Shown here in pieces: positions 10,683-22,770 of a stretch of DNA of 64,000 bases. The position numbers were made by a program, and so were the translations under genes. This stretch comes from Erigeron canadensis (lineage: Eukaryota > Streptophyta > Magnoliopsida > Asterales > Asteraceae): NCBI RefSeq assembly GCF_010389155.1, contig NC_057768.1, forward strand, positions 239,501-303,500, written 5' to 3'. The first letter of the stretch is position 1. Each line of letters starts with the position of its first letter. The notes under the pieces were generated by a model that saw nothing but the letters and a program-made list of their open reading frames with translations, ran no database searches and had not been told where the DNA came from.

Positions 10683-12529
10683 GTAATTCTTTAAACAAGA
10701 CTGATATTGAGATACAAACAAATATTTACAACTAATAGTTACATTTTTTTATAAAATAATCTAAAAAGAAAAAAAATTCTAAACTTTTGGGGCGTTACAA
10801 TTAAAAGTGATAATTTTTAAATCTTAATTTTTTATTTTAATCCATGATCAAGATCCTTCTAATTTTACTAATAAAATTGTTTCTGACTTTAGAGGCACTA
10901 ATATTCAAAATGACTTATCTACCTCTCAAGTTTAAGTTTGAATAATTACTTTGTATATTTATAATTGGTAAAAAGTTTTATTTATATTATACATTTAACT
11001 AATTCATTTAATATATAAATTAATTTATATATTCTTAATTTAATTATAAAATTCACAAATATGTCTTAATACAACATATACTTATATATTTTAACAACAG
11101 AATTAACAACGGGGTATTTCACAAAGTATTCGCATTGCGTTGAACCCTTTAGTTTAACCTAAATTAAATATCAATTATGAAAATCACAAATGGTATGAGA
11201 AAACGGGTGGAGATCCCCTCAAGTTGAAAATAACTTGAGGGGTCAAGTTAGAACAATAATGACCATTTATTTAAAATCAAGGGTTAAAATTAAAAAACGA
11301 TATTTTAATCTTAATTCTTAATTTAAATTAAGGGTCAAGATTCTAGTCAAGTTGGGAACTTGAGGTAATCCCTTTACATGAGAAACCAGTTGAAGATGAA
11401 AAAGAATAGAGATACGTAATATGTGCATTGTTCGAATTGAAGATGCTCTTGTGAAGCCAGATGTTTCTACAAGTGTAGGTGCACTTTGAGCCACCGTTAT
11501 ATCATCCCTCGTTGACCTGAAAGCTAGATCCACTCTTCTAGGTAACCATCACGCTCGATCTGTTGGTTTTTTGTTTCATGAGGTTCAATGTTGTTCCACC
11601 AGAGCTGTTTGGGGTCGTGTCTTGATGAATTTGATGTGAAGGTGACGTTGGTGTGAAGTCATCGAAGGGTACTAGTGGTGATGGAAGTGCGACATTAAAG
11701 ATGGTGATGGAAGTGTAGGTGCTGGAGAGGAAGGGTCTTTTGGTAATATATGTGAATTCCAAAGGAATTCAAGACTTTCCATCTAATATGTGATGGAATT
11801 CTCAATTTTGTGTTTAAGGGAATTTGGGGGAATGTTTTACATTCAAATTCCTTCAATTATTCAACCAAACAAGTAAAGGAATGGGATTCGAAATTCCAAT
11901 TCCATCGAATTCTTTTGAATTCGGTGAACCAAACATCCCCTAAAGAGAATGAAAAGTAATTTTACCCTAATCTATCTCTAATCTATATCTATATAAGTAA
12001 CATATGAATGTTGATACAAGCTGCACCTTTAAGTGGAACGACTTGCTTTTCACAGGCAGCTCCTTTAACTTCACCATAAAAATGTGTTAATAGCTTTGGC
12101 TACTAATACGAAAAGATGATCTTTAGCATGTCGCTTCAAATACTTATTGAATTACAAATTTGGTTAAAAGTATAAGTTAAGTCATGGTACAGTTAAGCTA
12201 ACTAAACACAATGTGAATAAACTCAAGGTTAAAACTCCTTAACTACAATTCTACAAAGTAATGACAATGTTCCTTGTCTGCAAAAGTTTCGAACTCAAAG
12301 ATGCATTTACCCTGGAAATATTCCAAAAAAGAAAAACAAGAAAAAGAACCAGGTGTGTTGTTTGAGTAAGATTAAGGCAGGCAGTTCTAGAAACCTCCTT
12401 GTATTTGTGTCCTCAATAGAGAAAAAAACAATGTGTAAACACCAATGACAACTATGTGTTACAATAAGAGAATAATAATGTAAAAATGTGTAAACACACC
12501 TGTAATTCAAGTGGAGCTAATTAACCATT
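10683..12529. other. Intergenic AT-rich sequence with a MITE fragment
   Basis: No supported gene. Around 11800-11940 the sequence GGGAATTTGGGGGAATG ... GAACCAAACATCCCCTAAAG looks like the degraded end of a hAT/PIF-type MITE, with AATTC-rich inverted halves. The open frames at 11318-11762 are weak and have no recognisable domain. Confidence 0.4.
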
Positions 12530-12712
12530 ATAATTTTTTTTTAGAACAACATTCTAATCTATCCTTAATCCTAAATTATACGCATGTCTGGGATGAAACC
12601 TAAAACTCTCATTAATCCATCCCCACAAATGTAAGAGGTGGGACTCGAACCCAGGTGGATCCCCCAAGATCAAAGATATTACTAATGAGTCACCCAACCC
12701 CATTAGCTATTA
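12530..12712 (-). mobile_element. tRNA-derived SINE, minus strand
   Basis: On the minus strand: box A (TAGCTAATGGGGTTGGGTGA, 12712-12693), box B (GGGTTCGAGTCCCACC near 12655-12640), about 100 bases of tail, then an A8 run (the T8 at 12535-12542). Good plant SINE structure. The target duplication was not resolved. Confidence 0.72.
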
Positions 12713-13387
12713 TACTATTTTTAATGTTACAGATCACACCTCTTTAACATAAGGTTTTTTTCCTTGCCTTATATTTCATATTTTTGGTAGATTGGTAATG
12801 TATAAATGATTTCAGAATGATTCGTTCAATTTAAATTATGGGCCTTGTTGAATATTGTCTTCACTCCTCATCTTAGGTAGCTGGTTAAAATTAGACAACG
12901 ATGAATTTGATAGAACTTGGAGCTCTTTTACACTTCGAACGCAAACTTCAAACTTACTGGCTGGTAAAGGCAATTACTTCTGGCCAATAAACCCCTAACC
13001 ACTCTTGGCCTGAATAACTACTACCATTATGACAAAAACTGCACAGGCTAAAACTCTTACTAAAATTCCGTCAACGATATGGAACATGGATGATGAGATT
13101 TCACAAAAACTCGGGGGCAGAAACAAAGAACTATTTAACAATGGAACAAACTGGTACATGAGAATATCTTCTGTTCTTGAAACCATATGATAATGTAAAC
13201 ATGAATCAATAACTGAAGAACAGCTATAATATCGTTATGCCATATCATATTCAAACAAAGTGAAGAAACCACAAATGTAGCAGATGTTCAATAGTCAATA
13301 CATTTGATAAAATTAAATCGATACTCCTAAGAAACTCAAAACTCATATCTTCCAGTTTAAACTTATCGAAACAAAAGAAAAACACAC
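12713..13387. other. PNO1 3' flank
   Basis: No supported gene. The stretch adjoining 13387 should hold the PNO1 3' UTR. A 63-codon minus-strand frame (12995-13186) ends in a hydrophobic run but is unrecognised and judged chance. Confidence 0.35.
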
Positions 13388-14053
13388 TCAAAACCTCTCG
13401 GCTAGTCTTGCAGTTACAGCTCTCAGTTTTGAATACACCTTCCCAGCAGGGGAACCCAAAATGAGACTACATAACGAATCTCTCGCTACCTTGATGTTAG
13501 CAAACGATCCCAATATGTGAATCTTCGTGTCTGCAATAACAATTCTGGTCTTGGTCGAATTCTCAATCGCAAACCTGGTTTTCCCTCCTTTCCCCGATAG
13601 CCTTCCAATGGCGCGCGAAAGATGCTCTCCTCTGAGGGTCTTCACATCCTTGATCTCAAAGGAGTCAACATACAGTTCATCCATCCGCAACAAGGCAACC
13701 GCATCCGCCACATCAAAACCAAGCATGAATGCATGGACAAAATCAGCACATTTTTGGAGATGACTGATATCAGGAGTGTCCCGTGTGGTCATCATCTCAA
13801 CTTTTCGGGTCTTGACATTCATGCGAATGTCAACCTTCATTTGATCATATATGGGAGTGTATATATCCATCCATGCTTTCTTGAGAGGGGTATACCTGTG
13901 TTTTGGAACAGAGACTTTACGAAACTGAACCTGGCCATCAGATATCTCATGAGCAGTCAAAGGCTTAAAGTTCGGCTTGACTACAACTTTGACTTCATCA
14001 CTAGGACCAGCCTCCTCAACTTCCATAGAAACGGTTCCTTTATTGGATTGCAT
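13388..14053 (-). CDS. PNO1: Pre-rRNA processing factor PNO1 (KH domain)
   Basis: RNA-binding protein of the Pno1/Dim2 family, needed for 18S rRNA maturation and 40S assembly in nucleolus and cytoplasm. A single uninterrupted frame of 221 aa. Family landmarks: VSVPKHRYTPLKKAWMDIY near residues 48-66, GFDVADAVALLRMDELYVDS near 113-132, and a KH domain with IGRLSGKGGKTRFAIEN near 149-165 followed by RIVIADTKIHILGSF. The GKGG loop is the KH RNA-contact motif. The frame stays open seven codons upstream but only to a TTG, and a TTTTAG splice acceptor lies there, so the ATG at 14053 is taken as start. The acidic N-terminus (MEVEEAG) is typical. It is isolated, with no partner genes alongside. Confidence 0.93.
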   Translation of the reverse strand: MQSNKGTVSMEVEEAGPSDEVKVVVKPNFKPLTAHEISDGQVQFRKVSVPKHRYTPLKKAWMDIYTPIYDQMKVDIRMNVKTRKVEMMTTRDTPDISHLQKCADFVHAFMLGFDVADAVALLRMDELYVDSFEIKDVKTLRGEHLSRAIGRLSGKGGKTRFAIENSTKTRIVIADTKIHILGSFANIKVARDSLCSLILGSPAGKVYSKLRAVTARLAERF

Positions 14054-14063
14054 TTTATTGTAT

Positions 14064-14615
14064 CTAAAACGCAATAATTCACTTTATCATCAAAATTACC
14101 ATCTAAAGGATATGTATGTAATCAAAATTCCTATACTTTTTTCAATAGTCGCATAAACATAGGTTTTTTATTTATTTTGGTACCGGATTAGGAAATTTGA
14201 ATTATTGCAGTAAATACTATCATCATCATCTATAAGAGGAGGGTCTGCATATGTTGAATAATAATTACTTCCATCTATATATCTATCTAAATAAATAAAT
14301 AAATTAGGGGGCAAAGCTCAGTTATCATCTACAGCCCATAAAGAATTTTCTTAAGTGTAAGAGAAAAGACAATATTGGAAGGGGGGAAAAAACAAAGTAC
14401 TACAGTTATTATTAATTTTTCATTCTATCCCAGAGTCAATACAATCAAATTTTAAAAAAATATATATATATTAATATGAAAAGAGAGCATACTTACGAGG
14501 AATATAAATAAGGAAGAACGAGAACGGGAAAGATTAGGATACAATTGCTGCTGGTGCTGTTGCGGCTGCTATGTATGTATTTTTAATCCAAGGAAGAAAA
14601 AAGGAAAATACTCAC
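14064..14615 (-). other. PNO1: Putative 5' UTR intron of PNO1
   Basis: On the minus strand, GTGAGTATTTTCC at 14615 gives a strong donor after CTCCCT, and GCGTTTTAG at 14064 gives an acceptor eleven bases before the ATG. A leader exon would lie just above 14615. Inferred from splice signals only. Confidence 0.5.
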
Positions 14616-14663
14616 AGGGAGGGAGGCAGGCGCAGAGGAAGGTGAAGTATGTATGTAGTTTTG

Positions 14664-16753
14664 ATTAGGGTTTTTGATATGTTTTGTTATCATTATTTTT
14701 ACATTTTGTGGGTACGGACTTACATACATGTCTTATTTTAACGAGAAAAGTGATTAAAGAAACTTACATACTAATATTTTAATATTTTGAATAAATATTT
14801 GGTCTCTCATGATTTTTATGGTTTAAAAAAAATAGGTGAGAAATTTTTTACCAACTTAAATGTCTAACAGCATTATATTTCCTTCCCCTATTTTAAACAT
14901 GGGATGTGATTAATCGTCCGTTTTAAAAAGATTTTTAAGCTAATTTGGATTTATCATTTTCCTTTTAAATATATCTTTCTTTAAAAAAAAAGCAAGTTTT
15001 CTTATTGGTTATCGTTAGACCATTTTAGGTAGTATTTATTATGGTCTTAATAAAAAAAAAATCATGACATAATCAAAATACTTAATTCATTAAGTAATTA
15101 AAAGTGTCTGTTTTTTAACTTCATAAGTAAAAAATAATTATATTAACTTAATCCATAGTCATACAACCATTACTTATTAATTCAATCATGCTATCACTTC
15201 AATCATTTATTGGAGTGATGATGATAATATGTTCTGATATATGTAGATTTAATTAACCCCTTACAACCTTTTATCCATCTGGACTATTTTTATTTTATTT
15301 TTCTATAAAATATGTGACATACTTTGTTTTAACTGGCTTGTTGTTCAAAAAATTATCACTGATGAATATACATCCATAAAAGAAACTGTCGTTCTGATAT
15401 TTAAACTCAAAGACGTTAGGTTTCATATAAAAACCTGATATGACTTACCGAATTAATTATCTCTCTAAATCATCATTCATGCCTAAAGCATTAATAATGA
15501 TTATGGTTATATCACTATGTCAAAGTGATATGAAACATGAGCGTCATATCATTACCATTTCAACACCAGTCACTCAAGTAATAGCCTGTCAATTTCATTT
15601 CCGATGTGAAAACTCTTAGGATCGTTTGTTTTGCATAATGTTTGTTTCGCATAATGTTTGAGAAAAATTGGAATCTATCAAAAGAAAACTTGAAATTTGA
15701 AGAAATTGGAATCTACAACGTACTTTTAAAATCTATCTTGTGTTTGGTTGATAAAATCAATGTAATTTAGCTAATGAAATTTGAATTTAAACTATTACAA
15801 ATGGCAAAACTACCTTTGTTAAACTCTTGCATTTTTTTCAATTTAATAATATATAACTATGGAAGGGTCTTTTAGTCAAATATTTGAATTCTTTTATAAA
15901 ATTCAAAACATTTCGAGGGTTTTATGAAGGAATTCTAAACTCTATGTTTTAAGGAGTTTAATGGAAAGTTTTGAATTCCAATTTCATCATTTTCTCCAAC
16001 CAAATATGATTAGGAGTGGAATTAAGATTCCAATTCCATAGAATTCTTTGAAATTCTGGAAACCAAATACCCCAGGACTTTTAGCTATTTCGTTTTTACT
16101 TTTCAATGTCAGCCTTTCAAGCATTTTAATATATATGTTATCCATAATTCGAGTAAGATAAATGCAATTCAGTTGAGTTATCAACGAGATTATAGAGACG
16201 GTCAAAATTGAAACTGCTTACTTTTTGGTTCAAACGAATTGTGCGTTTGGAGGCAGCTCCCATGCATTGGAAGTTACCGCTGTCTTTAGTTTTTAATATA
16301 TGGGGTTAACAAGTATGTATCTAGCTGCATACTGATACCCAGATTTTGAGAAGGGGGGGGGGGAGATTTTATATATATACACATGATTACTAAGGGGGAG
16401 ATTGTGAGGGGGGAATGTTAGAAGTAGGCTGCTTCTAGCAGCATATTTGTTTTTCATTTAATATATATGTTGCTTATTGGTTTCATGTAATTTGCTATTA
16501 GATAGCTGGTTTATTGGGTATTAGATGTTGCACATTGTGCATTCGTTGTAAAGTCATATGGCATTCTGTTTTCCGCCTGTTTGATTTATAAAAGTTAACA
16601 AGTCTAACCTTTTACCGAATTCAATCAAGTTACCCGCCTCATAGTTTCTTAACTTTTTTTCCTCACTACCTCGATATACTTAGTTGATACGTTTCGAATA
16701 CAAGACCTTTGGAAATAAACATTAAGCCACCTTCTGTTAAGCCAATTTATATA
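14664..16753. other. Intergenic sequence with MITE remnants
   Basis: No supported gene. Around 15620-16075 a block opens with TAGGATCGTTTGTTTTGCAT and closes with GAAACCAAATACCCCAGGAC, with AATTC-rich inverted parts, similar to the 11.8-kb fragment and suggestive of hAT/PIF-type MITEs. A G11 run lies at about 16353-16363. Confidence 0.4.
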
Positions 16754-17009
16754 CTCCCCTGTCCTATTACAAGTGTCTTGTTTTGAATATTCATAGTCTT
16801 TATGTAACAATTTTGACCTTAATTTTTTATGTTTGTGTTATATAATAGTTGATAAAAGTTATATGTTTTGATTGAGTTTTAGATATATTTTCATTGGATA
16901 TAATTTTCATCAACAATTTTGTAACACAAAAAGAAATATTTAAAGTCAAACTTAAAAAACAAAGACTTTGAATATTCGAAATGGGACATTTCTAGTAGAA
17001 GTGAGGGAG
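16754..17009. mobile_element. Stowaway (Tc1/mariner) MITE
   Basis: The 256-bp element starts CTCCCCTGTCCTATTACAAG and ends in its inverted counterpart, CATTTCTAGTAGAAGTGAGG then GAG. It is flanked by TA on both sides. These are the standard Stowaway terminus (CTCCCTCCGTCCC type) and TA target duplication. No coding sequence. Confidence 0.9.
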
Positions 17010-17175
17010 TATAAGATTATATCACAATTACATCTAATGAATTTAAATTTAATAAAACAATACGCAAATATAGCTTTAATATCAAAGATATATTGATTTG
17101 AATACAATCAAGTCAAGTTGTGCTTGATTAATTCTTAAATAGTGTCGGCGTCGGACAATGTGTCATGATAAAAAC

Positions 17176-17370
17176 TTATTTGCAAGCTTCAGAACATTTT
17201 CTAACTATTTGATAAAACAGTCCATACACATTCTTCCAGCAAACACCGAACTTTGCAACCGTGAAAAACAAACATCCAATGACCAGTTTATATAGACCAT
17301 TTGTAATAACTAATGGGAATGTGGTGGCGGACGGTGGTGCCTCGGTGACCACCTTCCTGGCGGTGATCAT
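17176..17370 (-). CDS. Hypothetical 64-aa membrane-like peptide
   Basis: An ATG-initiated frame of 64 codons with non-repetitive composition. The N-terminus is polar and contains APPSATTFP, followed by one hydrophobic segment (about residues 28-47, LYKLVIGCLFFTVAKFGVCW) and a basic C-terminus. It reads more like a real protein than neighbouring frames, but I do not recognise a family. It could be a small single-exon gene, the last exon of something else, or chance. Confidence 0.25.
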   Translation of the reverse strand: MITARKVVTEAPPSATTFPLVITNGLYKLVIGCLFFTVAKFGVCWKNVYGLFYQIVRKCSEACK

Positions 17371-17439
17371 ACACTAGCATTCCAAGCACTTTCTTTATCC
17401 TTGCTAAACAAACATAATTCATGCTTTTCTTTATAGGTG

Positions 17440-17620
17440 CGGATCAATATCATAACCGAAAGTATAGACTATATTGTCTTAACCGGGTCCACGCTAGAGA
17501 GCCCCTTACCAGATACTTAGTACGAGGAAAACCCCCTAATAATCCGCCTACAGACACGACAACATATTAGGGGAAAACCTTGCCCTTTTAAGACTTAAAT
17601 CGAGCTAGGTCTCATCAAAT
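17440..17620. repeat. Dispersed repeat sharing GTCTTAACC(A/G)GGTCCACGC
   Basis: The tract ATTGTCTTAACCGGGTCCAC and the following GCTAGAGAGCCCC near 17472-17505 recur almost unchanged at 49183-49215. Flanking sequence differs, so this is a dispersed element fragment of unknown class rather than a local duplication. Confidence 0.55.
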
Positions 17621-17981
17621 CCAAACCCAAACTCTTATGTAAGGACTTTCTGACCATTGGCCTATGAACACAATGGTATAATGCTTACTTAACTCCTCTA
17701 TAAAATCACATTACATTGACCCATACCCAATCACCCGGCCATAAATGCAATAAGTAAGTGCCAATAAGTATTTATGCTTAGCTATGCAACTGGGGAAAAC
17801 GATAACGTTAGAGGATTGCAATCAAACCACCATGCTTCCTATCAAACTATTTTGAACATGAACACAAATGGATTTCATCATAATCCACATTTCATGACAA
17901 GAAACAACACAAAGTTTGAATCTTGTAGCATACCCATTCCATGAAATCAGTAGATAAAACAAATATGGAGTAATTAACTTT

Positions 17982-20327
17982 TCAGAAACCTTTCCAATGA
18001 GAAAGAATCTCATTGACGACTTCGCCTATCAATTCCCTATCAGCAGTTTGTATAAATACATCGAATTCTTGTCTAATGTCATAAATCTTACCAAACTTCA
18101 CAAGATACTGAATGCAACAGACCTTCAACCTTGGCAATCTATACAAAAAAGCACCTTGCAGCCTCTCCAACACATTCTTCGTGTCAATGTCTTGTAATAA
18201 ACTTTCTTGGCAAGCATCTTTAAGATCTGAAATGTCATACTTGTCAGCAGCTTGGAGAAGATTAATTCTGTGCTTGAGAAAATCTTTATGGTTTATGTTA
18301 GAGTATATGTAGTCGAGAAAAGCTTGACATGCTTCAATGGGCATGTCTGAGATGTTTATGGCAGACATTTCTTTCTCTTTGAGGTCATGGGAGAACATGC
18401 TCCGGAAGACTGGTGAACGGGCTGCAAGAACTGCTCGGTGGGCCCCAACGCTTCCATCTGAAGCACATATGATAATATCTGTGTGGATACTTTCTGATAG
18501 CATTCTACCCAGAGAGAAGAGTGCTGTTGAATTGGTGTCCTGTGTCAGGCCTTCACTCCAGATCATGGAACGAGACTCGCCACCCTGTATTTACATAATG
18601 TTTAAACAAAAAGCTCAGTAAACTAACATCTATAGCGTATTCCAATGAACTAGACAGTTTATCTCAACTAGAAATGGCAAAAATGAGCGAATTGGTTAAC
18701 GGGTCAATATTGGCCTAGTCAGGTTGACTCAAAAGACTGTTACTCTCAAAAACTTTCCGAATAGTTTAGAGCAACAAATACACATACTAGGCCAGTTCTT
18801 ACATGTTTGTCCCATTTTCATTGAAGTCATTTTTTCCCCAAGGAACCATTAGAAATTAGACGTACTTAAATCAACTCATTTATAAACAAAAGTCAAATTC
18901 AACACCTCTATTTCTAAACATCATTTCTTCATGAAAACAAATCTTTGTGTGAGTTCACCAAATCCATCAGTTTTCATAAAAAAGCTATCCAACATTGGGT
19001 ATAATGGGCAAAACAATGCAGAAAAAAGAAATAACCAAGGACCAGTGTGATACTATACTGTGATATATCCATTAGTGGAGTCAATTATCTTTAATCTATG
19101 CATACATTAGAGTTATTTACTAATATTTGGCTATGGCCTAAAAGTATATCTATATATAAAAAGTTTGCCTGGAAGTAAATGTGTATTTCCCATTTGAATT
19201 AGGATTTATAGGCGCCTCAAATCTTGGCATTATGAGACTGAAAAAGAAAATCCACATGAACTTAAAAGACATAACTTAAAAATACTAAACTTCTTTACTG
19301 CACACACGAACATCATGACACATGGTATTGACTCATGTAGTTAGTGTAACTAGATTTGAATGGTAAACGTGTTGTTGAGTAACAATTGATTAGATGCCAG
19401 ATAGCATATATGTTTAAAATACCGAAAAGATAGGTAAGTAAATTACATTTGGAGCTGTAATCTTCAAATCAAGAAACTCGACGTCGATGATAAATCTCCC
19501 CTGCAATGGAACCTCAAGCGCCCAAACAAAACCCTCACCACTTTTGAGCGGCTTATCCCTGATTTCTGCATCCAAATCACAAAGAAGAAAGTAAATGCTG
19601 TAAATTATTACAAAATGGAGCTTGGGAATAGGATCAGGTGAACTAGCTAGAGGTAGCAAGATAGGCAATTCAGAAACATGTCATTTGTAGGGTCATCGGG
19701 ATCAGGTTTACAAATGGTAATGTGTTAATTACTCTATAATTGAATATAATAATCATATCAGTATTTCGAATAAAAAGATTTAGTAGGATAGATGTATGAA
19801 GTCCTTTAAACCAACCCATTTATACATATATAGTGAATATTGAAGTTTGGTAAATATGTAGTAGTAAGTTACCTGGATGAACCAAAGTGTTGCGACCGCC
19901 CAGGAATGAGACTAGCCGAATGTTGAAGGAAGCAACCGGAGGAGAGGCTAACTTGGGTATTTCCGGCAAGAGTTTAATAACCAAGTTTCGGTTCTTTTCC
20001 AGGATTAAGTACCTAGCTTGGATTGGATGGATGAGTTTCACAAGAATATGTTAACCCAAAATCAACAGAGAGAATAATATTTTTAGTGATCGATCTAATC
20101 TTTTTGTTTTTATTTTATCAAGGTACATAATTCAAGATATATAAATTTCAAGCTAAAAAACATGCATTGTATGACCCAAAATCAACAGAGAATAAATAAG
20201 AGTACCAGTACCAGTTCCAGCTTCCAATTTGAAAAGGGTCGGATTTTCTGTAACAAGTGGAGCCGAGATGATGATCAATAATACGCCATTGAGCGAGTCT
20301 GGAAACAGTTTCGACGTGGTAATTCAT
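17982..20327 (-). CDS. BTB/POZ domain protein (At1g21780-like)
   Basis: Predicted substrate adaptor for CUL3-type ubiquitin ligases; that role is known for BTB families and is inferred here. Four exons in phase: 20212-20327, 19873-20012, 19447-19565, 17982-18584, giving 978 nt and 325 aa, about the length I recall for the Arabidopsis relative. The N-terminal part (residues 1-125, with VETVSRLAQWRI, SDPFQIGSWNWYL and GRFIIDVEFLDLKI) matches the conserved N-terminal region of that protein. The BTB fold covers about 157-260 (TDIIICASDGSVGAHRAVLA, FLDYIYSN), then a helical BACK-like tail (LLQAADKYDISDLKDACQES) to the end. The start ATG at 20327 precedes the conserved VETVSRLAQW. The 862-bp intron 3 holds a GGGTCAA-type repeat (about 18660-18780). 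Confidence 0.9.
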
Positions 20328-22468
20328 CCTGCTACTGCCGCTGCTGGTGAAAGAAAGGACTGCCGCGATCTCGTTAAAGCAGTTGAATATTCCATCAAAC
20401 ACCAACTCCCCGTGCTTTCCCAGCCTTCCTGTATATGTAAATTGTAATGTATGTTTTACACTATTGTAAAAGGAAACCACACACATCCACTAATTAATGT
20501 GTGTTCTGTCCTTCACTACTACTACTAAAACTGTCTTCTTCTTTTTTTTTAATCTTATGTACGTATGTAACACTGATTAAGAGTATAAAAATACTAGTAT
20601 GTATGTCAGTGAATGAATGTTGGCAGGCTTTATATATACATTTCAATTCTGGAAGGGATGGATATATATATATATTGCTTCGGGCAGACGAAGACTTTTA
20701 TTTATTCATTATCATTATTACAGCATTAATGACAAAACTGAAGTAAATTATTGTAGTTGTTAAGCTTGGCTAGCTTATAATTTAGTAAAGTTATTATTAA
20801 GTACATCAATTTGTCACTTTTTACTTTATTGATGTCACTTTTTACTTTATTGAGGTACAAACAAAATTCGTCTGATTGTAGAGAAAAAAACCGGCTAAAT
20901 CATCTATGTTAGGTCTACCATCCAGTAGTCAGTCATTTTTTTCTTTTTAATTTTCTTTTGAGTTTTTTTATTTAGTCATATTAGTTACACGGATTTTCCA
21001 ACTCAATAAAAAAAAAAAAAAAAGTCTGCACCCTCTAAAAAAATCACTTATTTAATATTTGAAACACATGAATCTATCTCATCATCATCAATCTTCCCAT
21101 TCGAATCTGTGTCTATATTACTGTATCTATAACACATAAATCTATATTTATATCATCTAATCTGTATCTATAATACTATATAATAATCGCTCTCCTAATA
21201 AACATAATCTCCGATGCGGGAGGGTTAGAGTTTTTGTAGATCCATATGCTAATTCGATCCTTAAATCCAACCATCCATTTGTTGTTGTTGCATCTCGTAG
21301 GTATCGATGCGTCGTACTATAGATCCAACCAGTGTACTATAGATCCATTTGTCGCTGTTGCTGTTGCATCTCGCATGAACTGTTGAGTTTTCCGGCGAAT
21401 GTCATAATCGATTTTTGTTGGCTAAGGGTTGTGCGGATTGGGAAACTGAGAACTTTGATCCAAATTTTAAGTCATAACTCGAAGAAACAACAAAGTTATC
21501 GTAAGTTTAATTTTTCCGGCGAGATTAAGAATTTTCCGACGAGTCTCAATCGGATTATTTTCTGGTCAGGGTTTGTTCGCGGTTTGATTCTGAGCGTTTT
21601 GGTGTAAATCTTGTTTTCTAATTCGAAGTAACGAAAAAGTAATCTGGATTGTAAGTTTTCCAGCGAGGTGGTTTATAAAGATCGGTGGCTGCTTTTGTTA
21701 ACTTTTTTGATTTCCATTAAAAAGAATTGGGTTAATGTTATTGCAGTACATATTGTTGTACATGTTGTTGTTGGAAGAAATATGACTTCCATTTTAGATA
21801 TAGATCGTCATCTTCATTTTAGATATGATCGTGATCTTCATGTTTGACTAACAAATGAGCTGGGGGTTAATTTTAGATATAGATTTTAATGTAAGTTTAT
21901 TACGTGTATTATGATTTGGATTGATTAAGTGGGGTCCTATTGACACATGGCTGCCAAGTAAGTGTTTACATGTTACATGTCATGTTTCAGCCGGTCAAAT
22001 CCCAATATAGATGGTTTAACCGGTTTTTATCCCAACAATAGGCTGGAATTTTGTTTGTACCTTAATAAAGTAAAAAGTGACAAATTAAGGTACTTTCCAG
22101 ATAAAAAGCCTTATTTTTTCAGCTTGATAACTAACCGAGTTGTAACGTAAAATGATTGGTTTAGAGTTTGCAAGCATTGGTTTTCATCTTTTTCTTTCAT
22201 CCGTTTTTTTTTTTTTTTTGAATACGAGTATTTTTCAAGCCACTCCAAAACATTACGCCGTAATCAAAACAGAAGTTAATTACTACGCTTCACTTAAGTA
22301 AAATAAATATGTGGCAAACAAAATTAGCATGACTCATGGATGCATTTGGGGTCTTCCCATAGTCCTAGCGTAGATACACCAATGGAGTTTTTTTACTTAG
22401 AAGTTAGAAATGTCATTTTAGGGTAATACATGCTCTCTTAAATGTAATTTATTTTGAGTGTCACTCAT
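20328..22468. other. Intergenic sequence, BTB gene upstream region
   Basis: The BTB promoter and leader should lie just right of 20327. At 20813-20855 a unit TGTCACTTTTTACTTTATTGA is repeated twice in tandem. The frames at 20.5-22.1 kb have no recognisable domain. Nothing else is identified. Confidence 0.4.
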
Positions 22469-22770
22469 TATTAGACCATTTGTAACGTTCACTCTTTAAC
22501 TTACACTTTTTTTTTTACTTTTTCCTTTAATCATTTACCTATCATTTGGTCTTCACTTTTATTTATTTAAAAACAATGTACCCAATCAAAATAGAACAAA
22601 ATAACACAAATAATATAAAAAATTAAAATGAACCCACATCTCATCTTTCACCTAAGCTAAACCATTCACCTATTTCCTATTCACCTTCTCCTATCACCTA
22701 TGAGGCTTAACAATTCACCTATCCATCATATCCTTTCATCTATAGTATTCACGTTCCCTTTAAGAAATGG
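22469..22770. mobile_element. MITE-like inverted-repeat element
   Basis: The left end TTAGACCATTTGTAACGTTC (22470-22489) is mirrored by GTTCCCTTTAAGAAATGGTC near 22751-22770. The interior is T- and C-rich without coding capacity. Boundaries are approximate, and the class is uncertain. Confidence 0.45.

Noticed and set aside
12640..12712. tRNA gene suggested by the GGGTTCGAGTCCC box
   Set aside because: No cloverleaf can be formed and the unit has a long tail with an A run; a SINE fits better.
12995..13186. 63-codon minus-strand frame next to PNO1
   Set aside because: Hydrophobic tail only, no family resemblance, and no promoter or splice context.
14054..14074. Seven-codon upstream extension of PNO1
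   Set aside because: It starts at TTG, not ATG, and crosses a TTTTAG splice acceptor; the ATG at 14053 is the better start.
13527..14077. Plus-strand frames opposite PNO1
   Set aside because: Antisense shadows of a conserved KH-domain coding sequence.
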